From assembly GCA_008694505.1 (NCBI GenBank), contig VZDJ01007749.1, positions 9,352,918 through 9,416,917 of the forward strand: a stretch of 64,000 bases of DNA, given 5' to 3'. The DNA is from Cyanoderma ruficeps. Lineage: Eukaryota; Chordata; Aves; Passeriformes; Timaliidae. The position numbers were made by a program, and so were the translations under genes. Positions 1 through 12,200 of this stretch are shown here, one piece after another. Every line of letters begins with the position of its first letter. Position 1 is the first letter of the stretch. The notes under the pieces were generated by a model, which saw only the letters and a program-made list of their open reading frames with translations, was not told the origin of the DNA and did no database searches.

Positions 1-706
1 CATCTAGGTAAGTGGTTTTCATATGCATCCACTGGTGTAAAAGACATTTTTCATCTGGGTAAAATTCATCTTCATGATTTAATTTTCACAGTCTCAGGTA
101 TACATTCCTTTCTAGCCCTGAGTGGTAAATGCAGAGGCTATAGGTAAATTCTGGGTATTCAGTTTATTTAGCTATATTTACTACAGCATGTAGCCAGGCT
201 GTGCCAGACTGCTGGCCAAGGAAATACTTGTGAAAAATTCACAGACTGAGCTGCATGTATCTGTTTGCCACTCACAGTAGTAGCAGTGCTGCATTTTTTT
301 CTAAGGGGAGAACTTCTCACTTGGAAACTGCAGAGTTGATGAGTGGATATTATTTAAATCAATAGATTAAGTGTATTTGTCTTGACTCAATTTAATATCT
401 GAGTCAGTAGGCTGAAATAATTAGAAATTATGACTAGAAAGGGAAATGGAGTGTGATAAATTAAATCAAAGAAACAAAACCTGTTATTTCTTTGGTGGCA
501 GGAGAAGACACAGCAGCAGAAAAGAAATTCTTTGATATGGAATTCTTTCTCTAAGACAAAATAAAAAATAAGCAAGGTAATTCAGCTGATTGAAGGGTTA
601 TTCAAGTTAGTGCTTATTCAACAAGTGGTTCAGGTCAAGAAAAGAAGCATTAAACCTAGAGCAAGAATCTAATACTAATCACTGCTATGGCTAATTTTAG
701 GGCTAA

Positions 707-727
707 CCCCCCCCCCCCCCCCNCCCC
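707..727. repeat. poly-C homopolymer with ambiguous base
   Basis: A run of about 20 C residues interrupted by a single N at 723. The N inside a homopolymer most likely marks uncertain run length in the assembly. Confidence 0.9.
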
Positions 728-1810
728 AAAATAAGGCTTTTACAAAGTGGCTGACATCACAGCCAGCCTGGGGCGTGAGGGAAGGGCAGGCTGGGCCAAC
801 CAGGCAGTGAGAGGCAGCTCTGGGCTGGTACCTGGTCTTTGCTTTCTACACAGTTCACTTGGTCAGGCCCAGACAATAAAACACTGCACCAATGGGTTCC
901 TCACATCCTGTGAAAGGACAATTAATGCCCATCCACCAGAAATGCCTGGATTGAGGTTAATTGTCTTGGAGATGGCTTTTTCCTCAGATTTAATTTTGAG
1001 TTCAGCTGAGTGGAATCAAGCCAGAGGTTTGACTGCCGAGCACTCGAGTCTGTGCACAGCAGATGAAGATATTTTTCAGACAAATTAGTGAAGAGACTTC
1101 AGTTATGCACACAAACTGCTCTGTAATGATATTATTGATAACATTTGGACATTTCAGTGCTCATGATATGACTATATAGGGTTAAATCAACAAAAACGAC
1201 AGGGTCATTTGCTTAAATGAACAGGTTGTGTGCATGCTCTCTGGTCACCACCAATTTGCATCTTCCCATGTGTCTCCACATAGCCTTTCCTGTGTTTCAG
1301 AGGGGGATTGACTCAAGTGAATCACCCAGGAAATGTTCTCCTCTTGCAGAGACATTCAGTTCTCTTTACCTTCAGCAACACACAAGTAACAGGAACAAAC
1401 TTTCTCCCCACAGCTTCTTTGCATAACCAGTTCATGACCTGCAACCCTCTCTGGGACAAAAATTATTTGAGTTGAAGGGAAATGAACTCTTTCTGGCAAT
1501 ATCCATGCCCTTTCCAGATCAATAGTAGCCCTGTGTCTTTGAGTGCTTTGGGAAAGGATTTAAGGCTGTCTGGTATGGTTTGAAAGAAGTGATGTCCACC
1601 TTATTTCTTAATATTGGCCTCTAAGTGTAGAAAACAAAAAGTGACTGGTTTGGGGTTAACCATAATGGAATTTACTCTTCTGAAGAAGCGATGTGAGTCT
1701 ATGTCTGGCAGATGTTTTGTTTTTTTTTAAGAAGTTAAATTTACTTCTTGCAGCATTTACTTAGCCTCTACCAGCACAATATCACTTCCAAAATATGCCA
1801 GTGTTTTAAA

Positions 1811-1843
1811 TTTTCTTTTCTTTTTCTTTTTTTTTTTTTTTTT
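1811..1843. repeat. T-rich low-complexity tract
   Basis: Pyrimidine tract of T runs broken by single C residues, ending in an uninterrupted run of about 18 T. A lone N follows at 1858. It has the make-up of a splice-acceptor polypyrimidine tract, but the bases just after it do not form a convincing AG exon boundary. Confidence 0.8.
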
Positions 1844-4450
1844 GCCTGTAAGATAAGNGTAGCTTGATTAGTATGTTTTTGTTTGTGCTTGTGTTTGTGC
1901 TTAGATGTGGTGGTACCTGGCAACTGTGTGTGAAGAAATTAATGAGGCAAAGTTAAGTCAGAGAGATGAGTTTTGCAATTAACACTGAATGTGGTGAGAT
2001 CTATAGTTATTCTCATCTCTTGTGAAAATGAATTAACTTACCATAGGAAAATTGTGTCTCCTCCCTTCATGAGTTTCTCTACATTGGTTGGCCTTTCTTG
2101 GTTTTGATAGCACATACCAGCTGCAGGGTGTAACGTGATGCAAAATCCATCCATGAACAGAGTGTCAGGAAGGCTGGATGATCAGCTGCTTGTGCCACTG
2201 CTCCTTTTCAGAAAAAAAATGCTGCAGATGCCCCATTACCAGAGAGAAAAAGTGTCATTTATTTGAACAGAAGGATTCTGGTTGATTTAGAAAATGCTCA
2301 GCAAAACATACAACACAGCATGCTATGTCCCTTGCTCATTTGCAAAGAGAAACCATTCGCAAATCAAACCCCAATATTACATTTCAGAGAAAATAAAAAC
2401 TTATGCCTACCTCTGAAAAGTGGCATAAAGCTTAAATTCACCACATGTGCATATACAGGCAGAACTCATCACTGCCACCAGATAGCTCATGTGAACGTGG
2501 TACACACTTGTTTCCAGCTCCATGGTTTTCATTTCCTGAAGACTCCCAGATCATTGCCTTGGAAGCTACAGCCTGAGTGCTTTGTTAAACTTGTCTCCTT
2601 ACAAGCTTCTTCTCTGTCCTCCCTTTTGGATTTGGTTCGTAAATGCTGTGTAAAGCTATCCTTCATGCTCAAAGGAAAACACCAGAGTGCAGAACAAAGT
2701 ATTTTTTAAAAAGTGCTGAATTTACAGGAAAAATTTCTTCCAAGGAACTGAAGAAACAGGCAACAGCTTTAATCATATTTAGTAAACAGTCAACTAAAAC
2801 ATGTATTTACTAGAACTTATGAGAAGTCAAGAAAAGTTTCAACTTTTCAATAAATCTTTGGCGTCTCTTTTCAAAGCAAAAGAGTTAATAGAGAATGTAA
2901 AACAAACCCAAATATTTTAGTTTTGTAAAACAAAAATATCAGAAAGCACAAGCCTAATGCAGAGAAACACTTTGCGCTAAACCAAGTATGTTAAAACTTC
3001 TTTTTTTCTTACCCATTTGTGCATCAAAGCAAATAATTGCATCACAAATATGCTTTATTCACAATGCTACAATATCCCTGTGGTTTTAGAACCCCAGAAT
3101 CCCCAGGTTATATATTAATGGAGTACTGGTACCAATCTCAAGGCAATTTTTCAGAACATGAATTGTTCCACAGGTTTTGACTGACTCAGTTAAGTTCCTT
3201 TCTGGTGGCCTAAGGTTTCTATAAACCCCGTGATTGTTATCTGTAGAAATGGAAATACAGATCATATCCAGCCACAGACAGTAAAGGAAGAGAAAGCATA
3301 AATAACTGGGCCCTGCTCCCACATGGTGTTTAACTGTCCTGATTTTCGAGATGCTTCTATCACAAAAAGGATTATAGAGTATAAACACAGTTCTGCAATT
3401 TAACCTATCTGTAATCTGCATCTGTATGGAGTTGAGCTCTGATTATTTCAGGGCAGAAGCCCCACTGGGACACCTGGGAGTAAAGTTTGGTGCAAAGATA
3501 TTTCCACATTTTGTAGCTAGACTTTTGCTTCTTGCGTTAGATCCAGCACAGGTCAAAGTTGCTTTACATCACCTTGGCTGGTTCCAAAGGAAACCTTCCA
3601 ATAAAAGGATCATTGCAACACTGCCTGTTGAAATACATCCAGGTAAGTCAGCATGGCTCAACTTAGGCAAATGAAACCAAATAAACTTATATCTGTCTTG
3701 CACAATTCAGCTTGGTTTTGCTTCCTGCCTGCAGCACAGGATGCTCACAGAGCACCAGAGTATTCTTCAGGTAATGCACACAGCATGGATTGGGACTGTC
3801 ATTATATCTTAACAATTTAGGAGATGAAGGGGAGAAACGTTAACACTTTGCATTTATTTACTTTTACAGCATGCCATAAAGATTAAAAATACATTGTACA
3901 CAAGCGCAGTATTTAATGTAGCACTTTAATTACATTCAAGTGTGTTACTAAATAGTCTTGAGAAAACCTTAATGACCAGCTGTTCTACCCTTTTCCCATA
4001 TGTCAGAAATGGTTTCAGAAATCACATTCTGGGACAGTAAGGTTGTATAATTAGACAGTGTATAGTTAACACTTCTAGATTTTCCTCTTAAACTGCGGGC
4101 CCTTTTCACTAACATATTGAGGTTTGGTGCCAGTTTGGCACAACACAATTATGCAATGTGCCAAACTGCAACTGAGATGTACAAACTCTCAGAGACATGT
4201 TATGATCGCACCATTATCTTTTTATATCTTTTTCATCATTAGGACTGGATGCTTTTTATGTTATGTAAGATTCAGCTTTTTATGGCCAACAAATAAACTT
4301 AGTAAATAGGACTATAAATTTTTAATACTTCTTTCATAATGCCATTTGTCTAATCAGAATTAGATGGTTACTGTAACCCCACGCTAGTTTTCACCACAAA
4401 AGGCACCTTTCCAAGAACAGCAGCTATGGACAAAAATGTCAAATGAGGTA

Positions 4451-4549
4451 CCTTTTGGCCCAGTTCAGGAATGCACTTAAGCACGTGCTTAGCATTAAGC
4501 ACATGAATGCTTGTGTAGAGGCATGCACTGAAGCTGGATCCCAAAAAGG
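4451..4549. mobile_element. palindromic MITE-like relic
   Basis: The two ends form a long imperfect inverted repeat. The left arm starts CCTTTTGGCCCAGTTCAGG, and the right arm read on the minus strand starts CCTTTTTGGGATCCAGCTTC. The match continues inward to the shared TGCA-containing bases, so roughly 30 bp of each end pair with a few indels. Between the arms lies a second palindrome around CACGTG (TTAAGCACGTGCTTA-like). From memory, palindromic elements with the same TTAAGCACGTGCTTA core are scattered through turtle, crocodilian and bird genomes; I could not check this. It is too short to code for anything. It is probably a non-autonomous DNA-transposon fossil; a chance hairpin is less likely given the arm length. 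Confidence 0.5.
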
Positions 4550-4714
4550 TTTATGCTGAACAAATAAAACAAACCCTTTCTGGAAGTTGACAAGGATACA
4601 GGCATCTCAGTCTTTTGAACAATTATCATCCCTCTTCCCGTTAGCACCTGAAAACGACAGTGTTTTTCTGGGACGTTTATTATTTTGCAGGACAAAACGC
4701 ATCCAGGGTTTGCA

Positions 4715-4735
4715 GGGTGGGGGGGAGGCAGTGGG
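4715..4735 (+). other. G-rich tract, possible G-quadruplex
   Basis: Four G runs of three or more (GGG, then a seven-G run that can supply two, then GGG) fall within 21 bases. The last loop is seven bases, so it fits the usual four-run quadruplex rule only loosely. It lies immediately upstream of the CpG-rich patch at 4736-4800. Confidence 0.45.
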
Positions 4736-4800
4736 AGCGCATTAAGCGCAGCCGCCGGCCGAGCCGTCACCGCACGGCTCACGGAACATCCATCCTGCCC
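4736..4800. promoter_or_regulatory. short CpG-rich patch with perfect hairpin
   Basis: About ten CpG dinucleotides fall within roughly 55 bases, in a window where CpG is otherwise rare. Inside it, GAGCCGT at 4761-4767 and ACGGCTC at 4774-4780 form a perfect 7-bp hairpin with a 6-base loop. The patch is too short to meet a standard CpG-island definition. It may be the core of a small promoter or enhancer, or a hypomethylated remnant. A T17-C6 tract follows at 4876-4896. I see no TATA box or open frame that would tie it to a gene. Confidence 0.35.
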
Positions 4801-4875
4801 TGGCTCCTCGGGGGGGCTCTGGGAGGCAGCAGCTTCACCATGCTTACAAGAGAGAGGTTTATGGCTGGGGCACTC

Positions 4876-4896
4876 TTTTTTTTTTTTTTTCCCCCC
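4876..4896. repeat. T/C homopolymer tract
   Basis: An uninterrupted T run followed directly by six C residues, downstream of the CpG-rich patch. It is low complexity and not followed by a clear splice acceptor. Confidence 0.85.
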
Positions 4897-4899
4897 TGA

Positions 4900-7800
4900 G
4901 CTTCAATTTCCAACGACTTATTTAGATGTAAGCAATGACAGCTGTAATCATGTTTTAAATCTTGCTTTGTATCCTTAGTTATAATGTTGTTCAATTAATA
5001 TTCAGAATAATGGAAGTGATGTGCCCCTTTGAAAAAGACTTGAATGCAGGCCAAAGCTTTGGGAAACTGATTCTCAAGAGGATTAATCAGCATTTAAAAC
5101 TTGCATTAATAAAAATCTGATCTTCTACTGTGTAGCATGCATAATACTTTTCATTTCTAAGCATTTTATTTTAATAGTGTGGTATCCTTTGTCCTGATTT
5201 TTAAAGGGATTTTAAAATCTAACTCCTTCAAATCAATCCTGCTTTGACCCCTGTGCATTCTTTTACTGAATATAAAAACATTAAAGAAATCCTTGATTCA
5301 CAAATACCTCTATTGCGAAGTATGAGTACAGTGCACAAGCATGCTTGTAATAGAATTTATATACAGCTTCTGCAGGAATTTATGCTAGGCAAGGGCTTAC
5401 CTTTTCATGTAAATTATTGACACAATAAAAACACATTTACAGATTTACACAGTATTATTTTAAAGTCTGAAGGTAAATTATACCCTGAGAAATCATGAAG
5501 AGCCTGGCAGTCCATAAAAAGTGCTCTCCGTTTTTGGCCTGACTTTTGACTCTGTTCTAAGAAATATTATTACCCTATGCCAGCAAGATCGAGTCTATAT
5601 CTGAAAGACAGACTTAATCTACGTTTTGTGTTGTTCTCCTGATCTTATTAGTGGGTTAGAGAAACAAGAGGATTTTTGTATAAAGTTTCGCATATAAATT
5701 CAATTCTAGTAAACCAGCTAATTTACATGCTAAAAAGCCAGCAGTTGGTAAGATAGTTTTGTTTCGTGTCAACTGCAAAAGATAAATGTATTTTATAAAT
5801 ACTAGAAAACATTACTTTTTCTGAAGAGGCATTTTAATAGCAAATATGTCACTCAGATCTTCTATGAAGCAGAGAAATGTAGTTAAGAAATTCTTGTTTA
5901 CTTACTCATGTTATTGAAAGACAACAGTTTGCACTCTGAGTATGGACCATCTGCTTTTACTTTCTTTCATACTTAATATGATGCTTCAGTTCATCACAAA
6001 CATAATCATTTTTCTAGAAGAAGTCAGAGATTTTTGAGGGATGTTTTTATTATCTTGCTGCCTTCTAGAAATAGAAAGTAAACATATTTTTTCAAAAGTG
6101 GTAACAATAAAATGCACTGTATCCAGTGGAGCATCAGAAATTGTAGTCTCTTAGGCACTGGGCAGGATGATGAGACTTTGAAATACTACAAAGAAAAATG
6201 AATAATAAAAAAGATGTAATTTTGTCATACCTCCAGTGGATAGTGCACCCAGTGTGAGAAGCAAGGTGTGAGAGAGAGGGGATTTAGACAGAGGAGCACG
6301 TTTGAACTAAGTGCTGATTTAGCTATTTTGGAGTAAGAGGAGCAAGACTGCTATTTAAGATGTCCCCTGCCTAAGTTCCCAGACCTAAACCGGGGCCAGT
6401 GGCACACAAGGATCCTGTCACTTGGGTCAAGATAAGAGGAGCAGGTCCCTACTCTTCATGTATTTTGTGAGAATGACAGGCAGGAGTTACTTTGGTACCA
6501 TCTTTGGTACCCCATCAAGCACTACCTGTCTCTTTCTGGCTTTCAGAGATTGTCTCCAACATTACTGCTTACAGACTGAAACATTTCCTTATGAGTTAAA
6601 TCCTGGCCATATGAAGTCTGTGACAAAATACACAATCCAGATTTCCAACTTAGCTAGTACATTTGCTTGAGTTGATAGACATCTAGATTCTAATCCAAAA
6701 ATGTACAAGAGCCCTTTGCTTATTAGATAAATACTAGACATTGTCTGTCTTCCGTAGCCTCCTCCATCCTCACCATCCCCAAAAAACCTCACTGCAGTCT
6801 GTCTTTGGTGCTCTCAGAAGAGGGATAGAAAAGTTCCTTTGAAATTTGGTCTGCAGTGTTCATGTCCGCAACTATAGCTACAAAGCCAGCAAAAATGATT
6901 GTCTCTAATTTGGAAATATTCCAGACAGGGGCCCATCCTCTCACACTGAGGTGAAGTAACGTGACTTGTGTACATGATTAAATTTTTTTCACACAGGGTG
7001 ATTTGTCTTGACCTGCTATTGGGCAATGCCTGGAGTGAAGCTCTTTTGCTGCTCTCTGCCTAAGCAGTGCCTGAAAGTGAGCTAGCAGCATGTCCTAACT
7101 GTGAGACACCGCCACTCCCCGGCCAGGCCAGCAGAGCCAGGGACAGCTTTTGGGTCTCTTGCCAACTGCATCATACAGGGAAGAGAGAGGGAACATCCAA
7201 AATGATGGTGAGCAACTATTGCAGCTTAGCCTGAGACTTCGAAGCATAAAGAGGGCAAAACAGCAGTCACCCAGCGTGGGGGTTCATTGTAGAAATGATT
7301 GCATTCTCTAAACTCATCTAACCCGTAGTGCAGAAGAACAAAGCCACAGCTAAGTGATTGAGTAGGTCTGATGCATCACCACAGGGAGCCTGGGTCCTCT
7401 TATTCTGTGCTGTTGGACCACAATCTTCCTTTTGCTATCTTCTACACTTTTCTTGTTCTCTCTTCTCAGGCTCCTAATTGCCATGAGGAACCAACATCCT
7501 TCATGCAGCCAAGGCTATTATCACTCCCACCAGGCCTCCGGCCCTATGTCCTTGCTCCCTGGGGCTGTAGGTACCCTTCGCACTGCTCCTTCCCCCTGCT
7601 TCCATTGCCATTTCCAGGCTGCCTTGCTCTGTGTGGTGGTGCCAGTGCTGGATTAGGCTGAATACAAGTACCACATTCTTTACTACGGAGTCAGCATTTC
7701 TTCCTCATTCCTTGCCTGGCTGCTGCCCAGCAGGTTATTTTGGGAGTTACGCTAGCTGGCCCGGAGCACTGCCATGCCAGGCAAAGCACTAACAGCCAAA

Positions 7801-9180
7801 TGCTGCCCAGGATTGCTTGCCAGTGCCTGAGCCTGAAATGAAGTGCAGTTTTATTTGGGACACTGACACAGTGTAAATGTCCCTTAGGAGCTGGGCGAGG
7901 CTGGTGAGTGACCAGCACTGAAAAGAGCTAACTGGGGGAAGGGGAGGTGTGGCTGGGCCTCAGCCCCTTGCAGTGCCTTCCCTGTAAACATCAACGCTGC
8001 AAACCCACGAGCTGGGGGTCAGAGGAACAGGGAGAAGGATTAAGCTGCCTGGATGTTTTCTTCCCAGTTCCCCCGGTCACAGACAGCTCTTTTCCAAGCA
8101 AGGACAGTGCCTCTGCTCTCAACACATGTGGTTCCCCACACTTCCCACTGGGTGAAGGTGAGAAGAAGAAAAACTGCAGCAGCACTGCGGGATTGCCCTG
8201 TGGATCTTGGTGGGTTGGGACTGGGAGATATTGGTTTAGTATCTAGGTCATGGTTCAGGTGTCTCTTCACACCCATGCTTCCCAATCCCAAGAAAACAAG
8301 CTCTGAATGCCCACAGCATGGAGACCAAGCAGTAGGTCCAGTAGAGTGTGTGTGGGGACAGGTGTTGAATGGTGAGGGGATGCAGAAGAAGGGGCAGGAG
8401 GAGGGGAAGGAGATGGGATGGAAGAAGGAGGATTGAAAATTGCATCTACAATATGGAAAAGATAGGTTTGGTTGAGCTGTTCAACCAGAGTTAAGAGTTA
8501 ATTTTAAATGTGTTCTCTGAGCCGGCATGTAATACTGATATATGGATGTAAAGTGAGGGTCCATGACCAGGTACAGAACCTGCAGCATCCCAGCTGTCCT
8601 GCCTCTGATATACTCATTTTATTTGGAACCAGAAACAACTTTACCTTCTCTGGTACACCTGCTCTCCTTGTAAAATGTTATGTAGTGCTTCAGTGCCCCC
8701 TACACCTGTGGAGTCAGATGGCCATCAATGATTTGTACTTTTTTTTCTGGGGCACAACTTGGAATAGCTTACGTAGGCCTGAATTTCTGCTCTGGAGGAC
8801 AGCCCTTTGAAAATGCCTTGTGCAGGACAACTTTCAACATGTGTCATCAGGAGCACATGATACCATCTCACCTTGGTCCCACCATAGTGGGGCAGCTTTT
8901 GGAGGAGGCCTGAGTGCCCTTAGAGCAGCCAGTCAGCAGGTGCAGTGCTGTTGTTGTGGAGCCTGAGCTGCCCTATTTGAAGGCAAGTGAATCTGCAGGA
9001 GTCAGGGTAGGTATCCTCACAACTTGCACCTGGGTGTTCTCAGGACACAGGAGCAGCTACATGGATGCCTAAAGAACAATATTGAATACTATGGCAGAGT
9101 CATGATGTTGCTATCTTATTTCTTAAGCTTTTAATTTCTATGGCAGTATTTTTGTGGGAAAAAAAGATTACTGTTATATT
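4900..9180. other. non-coding DNA, no gene recognised
   Basis: From 4900 to about 6200 the sequence is AT-rich, and from about 7300 to 8450 it is GC-richer. Overlapping open frames in the GC-richer part (for example 8053-8436 plus, 127 codons) are present on both strands, which is what GC content alone would produce. None resembles a known protein. A purine-rich stretch lies at 8380-8430. No repeat family is recognisable. Confidence 0.55.
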
Positions 9181-9182
9181 TG

Positions 9183-9293
9183 AATTTGTCATGCTGCTGG
9201 AGAGCACTGGGCATGAGTCAGCCTTGAGGCAGGAAGATGGACAGGATGAGCTCGTGAAGTACCTTTCCAGACCTATTTCTACAAGTCTATGAG
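9183..9293 (+). mobile_element. CR1 LINE 3' end, plus strand
   Basis: The segment ends with a diverged copy of the CR1 3' tail. The bases GATGAGCTCGTGAAGTACC, then a TTTCCAGACC-like stretch, then TTTCTACAAGTCTATGA follow the usual CR1 order of a gaggtcc-like block, a ttccagccc-like block and an attctatgattctatga-like octamer tail. The upstream part is too worn to read as coding. CR1 elements are typically 5'-truncated and lack a poly-A tail, and this fragment fits that. Its degree of decay suggests an old insertion. Confidence 0.6.
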
Positions 9294-9299
9294 CAGAAC

Positions 9300-12200
9300 A
9301 AAATGAACTAAAGATGTTTTCCCAGAAGTGGCAAATAAAGGAACCATTTCTTTGAATTCTGCACAAATTGAATATGAATAAAATGAATCCCACATCTGGT
9401 CCATTCTTCTTTTTCATTCCTTTAAAGAACGGATACAATAACACCATAAGTGCACATAAAAACTAGGCAGGGAAGATCAAGTCAAGAGTGCCCCAGGTTT
9501 TACTTTTTGTCTCTTTTTGAAATGGCAAAAGATTAAATCCATAAGTCTGTACACCCCCCCTTGCTTAAATAAAGCAGGTACATCTGAACCATTGCAGTCC
9601 CTGTGCTCAGTATTACAAAATAAAAATCTGAGAGGGGAAAAGAAGCATGCAGTGGCCAGAAAGGGCTGTCCTGAGAGGGAGGAGGGCTCAGAAGTTAGTT
9701 CATGGAATTCACAAATTTAGGTAAGCTGCTGGGCTCCCTACACAACGTGGGAAGGAAGTTTGGCCCCTGGTGAAGATGACTCCAAAAACCAGAGTGCTCA
9801 GTAGGGACCTGCTTGTCCAAGCCAGTGGCGAGAGACTTGTCCATCCTCCCACCTGTGAGAGCTGCTCACAAGCCCAGCTCAGGCCAGAGAGCAGATATGG
9901 TGTATGGCAGCATCTCCAAGCTGTGAATACTGAACACTCTCATGTGCTAGATATTTAGAATGAGCCCAATCTTGCAGTTTGCTGAAGTAATTGTTTGTCT
10001 TTTCTGAATCTTGCAAGGCTCTAAACAAACCATACCCATCGGTCTTACAAATATTTATTTATTTCCCCTTTGCTAGCTAATTGTTTTGCAACACAGATTA
10101 CTTTATTTATTAAACATCTTGCTAAAATGCTACTCCACAATACATTTATTGTTAATTCCCTAATTACTTAGGAATGTATGTCTTTCGGATTGTGAAGCCA
10201 CTGTGCACAGTGCCTGACAGGTTAGCTTTTAAAATTAACTTTCTGTTTGGGTTTGAATAATCAGCAGTGAGGAAGAGACTCCTAAAATGCACTTTAAAAA
10301 AATTAATTAATAAACATAGCCCAAATTTAATGTAGGGTCAGAATTATGCAATTTACTTGCACGTTTCCTTCTACTTATTGTAACTCCAAATAACATTTCT
10401 GAATCAGATTTGTTGCACTAAGTTTATCTTCTCTGCAAAGAGCAAATTTTTTATGTTCTATAACTATCTTTTAAGACGCATTTTGACATTAGCTGTGTAA
10501 AAATCGTGCCTCTTATTTTGTGCATCCACTTACTCTGTTCATGTTTTTCCTTTTGGTAGCCTCCTTTTGCCATTTTTCTGTTCTTGTTGTGTATGTGCTT
10601 TAGAAAGAATGCATCCACATTTGAGTGGTTAATCAAGGGGAACTAACCAAAATAATCACTTCCCAGTACTTCAAAATATTCTGATTTTTTAATGGAGAAC
10701 ATGCATTCTTAAATTAAATATGCATAATAAGTAATAAGTACTAATAAGAATAAAGTGGGCTCTGTAAGAATGAATGTTATGTTTTAAGCAAAATGCATTT
10801 GATTTACCGGGTTCAAAGCTGCTTTGAATCAGTAAGAATCAGTGCAAAATACGGGGTGAGAGAGCCTCATAATGCCTATAAATTGTCCATAATTGTATGG
10901 ATTTTAAATCTAAAAGTTGGCAGTGGCAAAAGCTAAAAGCCATTAGGAGAGATCCCATTGTGCAACACATCAGTAATCATAACTCATAATCTTAGGGGGA
11001 AAAAAACTAACTAGAGTTTTCTAAAATTTTCATAACTGTACTTGAGCCTTGTCTTGATGTTTACTACAATGATGGCATTGTTTGAAATGACATAGCCTAA
11101 TGCATATATAAGTCCTGTTTGAAAAGAGCTACTAATTAACATGAATAGTCTTCTTCTCTGAAGGTCATTTATTGCAAAGTTCATTTTTCAGCCGAGCATT
11201 GCTAAAGTAGTCACCCCCGCTAACAGCCATTAGATTAAGAGACTTAGGTCTGTTCTTGTCCTGACACTGGGTCAGGATTTTCAAAGGAAGAGGCTCTTCG
11301 ATGCCAAGAAGCCCTTAAAATAATATTTGAACAGAAAAAGAATGGATGTAATTACACTGTAAATATTCCTGTGGTTATTGAATTAATGAAGATAATTCTA
11401 TTCATTTTATCTTTAAAAAAAAAAAAAAAAAACCCAAAACACCACACCAAGTTTTCCTTGTCTGATGTTCCAGTGCGTCTGTTCCCCGTGGGACCTTCAA
11501 TTTCTTCAGTCATAACGATTCATTAAAACCGAGAGGCAGTGAATATTTAGCATCTGATGTGAGAGCATGTTCACCTATTGCCAAATATCAGGCATGTGAA
11601 GCCCCAGGTGCCTCTGCCTCCCCTTTGGAAGTCCCAGAAAGGCTTTCTGTGTCTGTGTGCGTGCCAGCCATTGCTACTTCTCTCCTGAGAAGAGATATCC
11701 AAATCCAAAGGGCAACAACTTAACACTGCCAAACAACCTTACAAACCTGCAATCTTACAAACTGCCAGTTCACCAGGACTTCAGCATTACCACCTGAATC
11801 ACAAATATCTAATTATGAAACACTGTCTGTCCAGGAGTCCCATTAATAATACCAGTGCCATGTTATTCACTTGGATATAGCTTTAGAAACTGCTGTGACA
11901 GAGAGACACTTCTTGGGGTAAGGGACCAACCTGGTGGGTTTGCTGGTCGTGTCTGTGGGCATGTGGTAGTTGAAGTGTTGAAGATCCTTGTTGAGGCTGC
12001 AAAAACTTTTCACTCTTGTGAGTAGTTACAAACAGGTATGGGGGTTTTTGAGCTGGGGTGTGACAATAAATGCATTGCTCTGAGGACACCATAGAGGTTC
12101 TGTTAAGCCTTGTCTCTCTGTTTGATTGTGCTTGCCTCCCATTTGAGCAGGCCAAGGGTGGGACCTCTGGGAGTCAATTGGAACACAAGACATTCCCAAG

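Larger units (their letters stand above)
1..4450. other. non-coding DNA, no gene recognised
   Basis: AT-rich sequence with frequent stops in all frames. It contains a C run at 707-727 with one N and a T-rich tract at 1811-1843. The longest open frame (2263-2709, plus strand, 148 codons) resembles no protein family I know and is rich in Cys, His and Leu without any spaced motif. I see no transposon signature, tRNA or CpG cluster. It could be intergenic or intronic; the sequence alone does not decide. Confidence 0.6.

Noticed and set aside
2625..2650. GGTTCGTAAAT as a tRNA T-loop
   Set aside because: No matching acceptor stem or A-box upstream; lies in unstructured sequence.
11271..11300. GTCAGGATTTTCAAAGG stretch resembling a palindromic sauropsid repeat
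   Set aside because: The match is about 17 bases long and the rest of the element is not visible.
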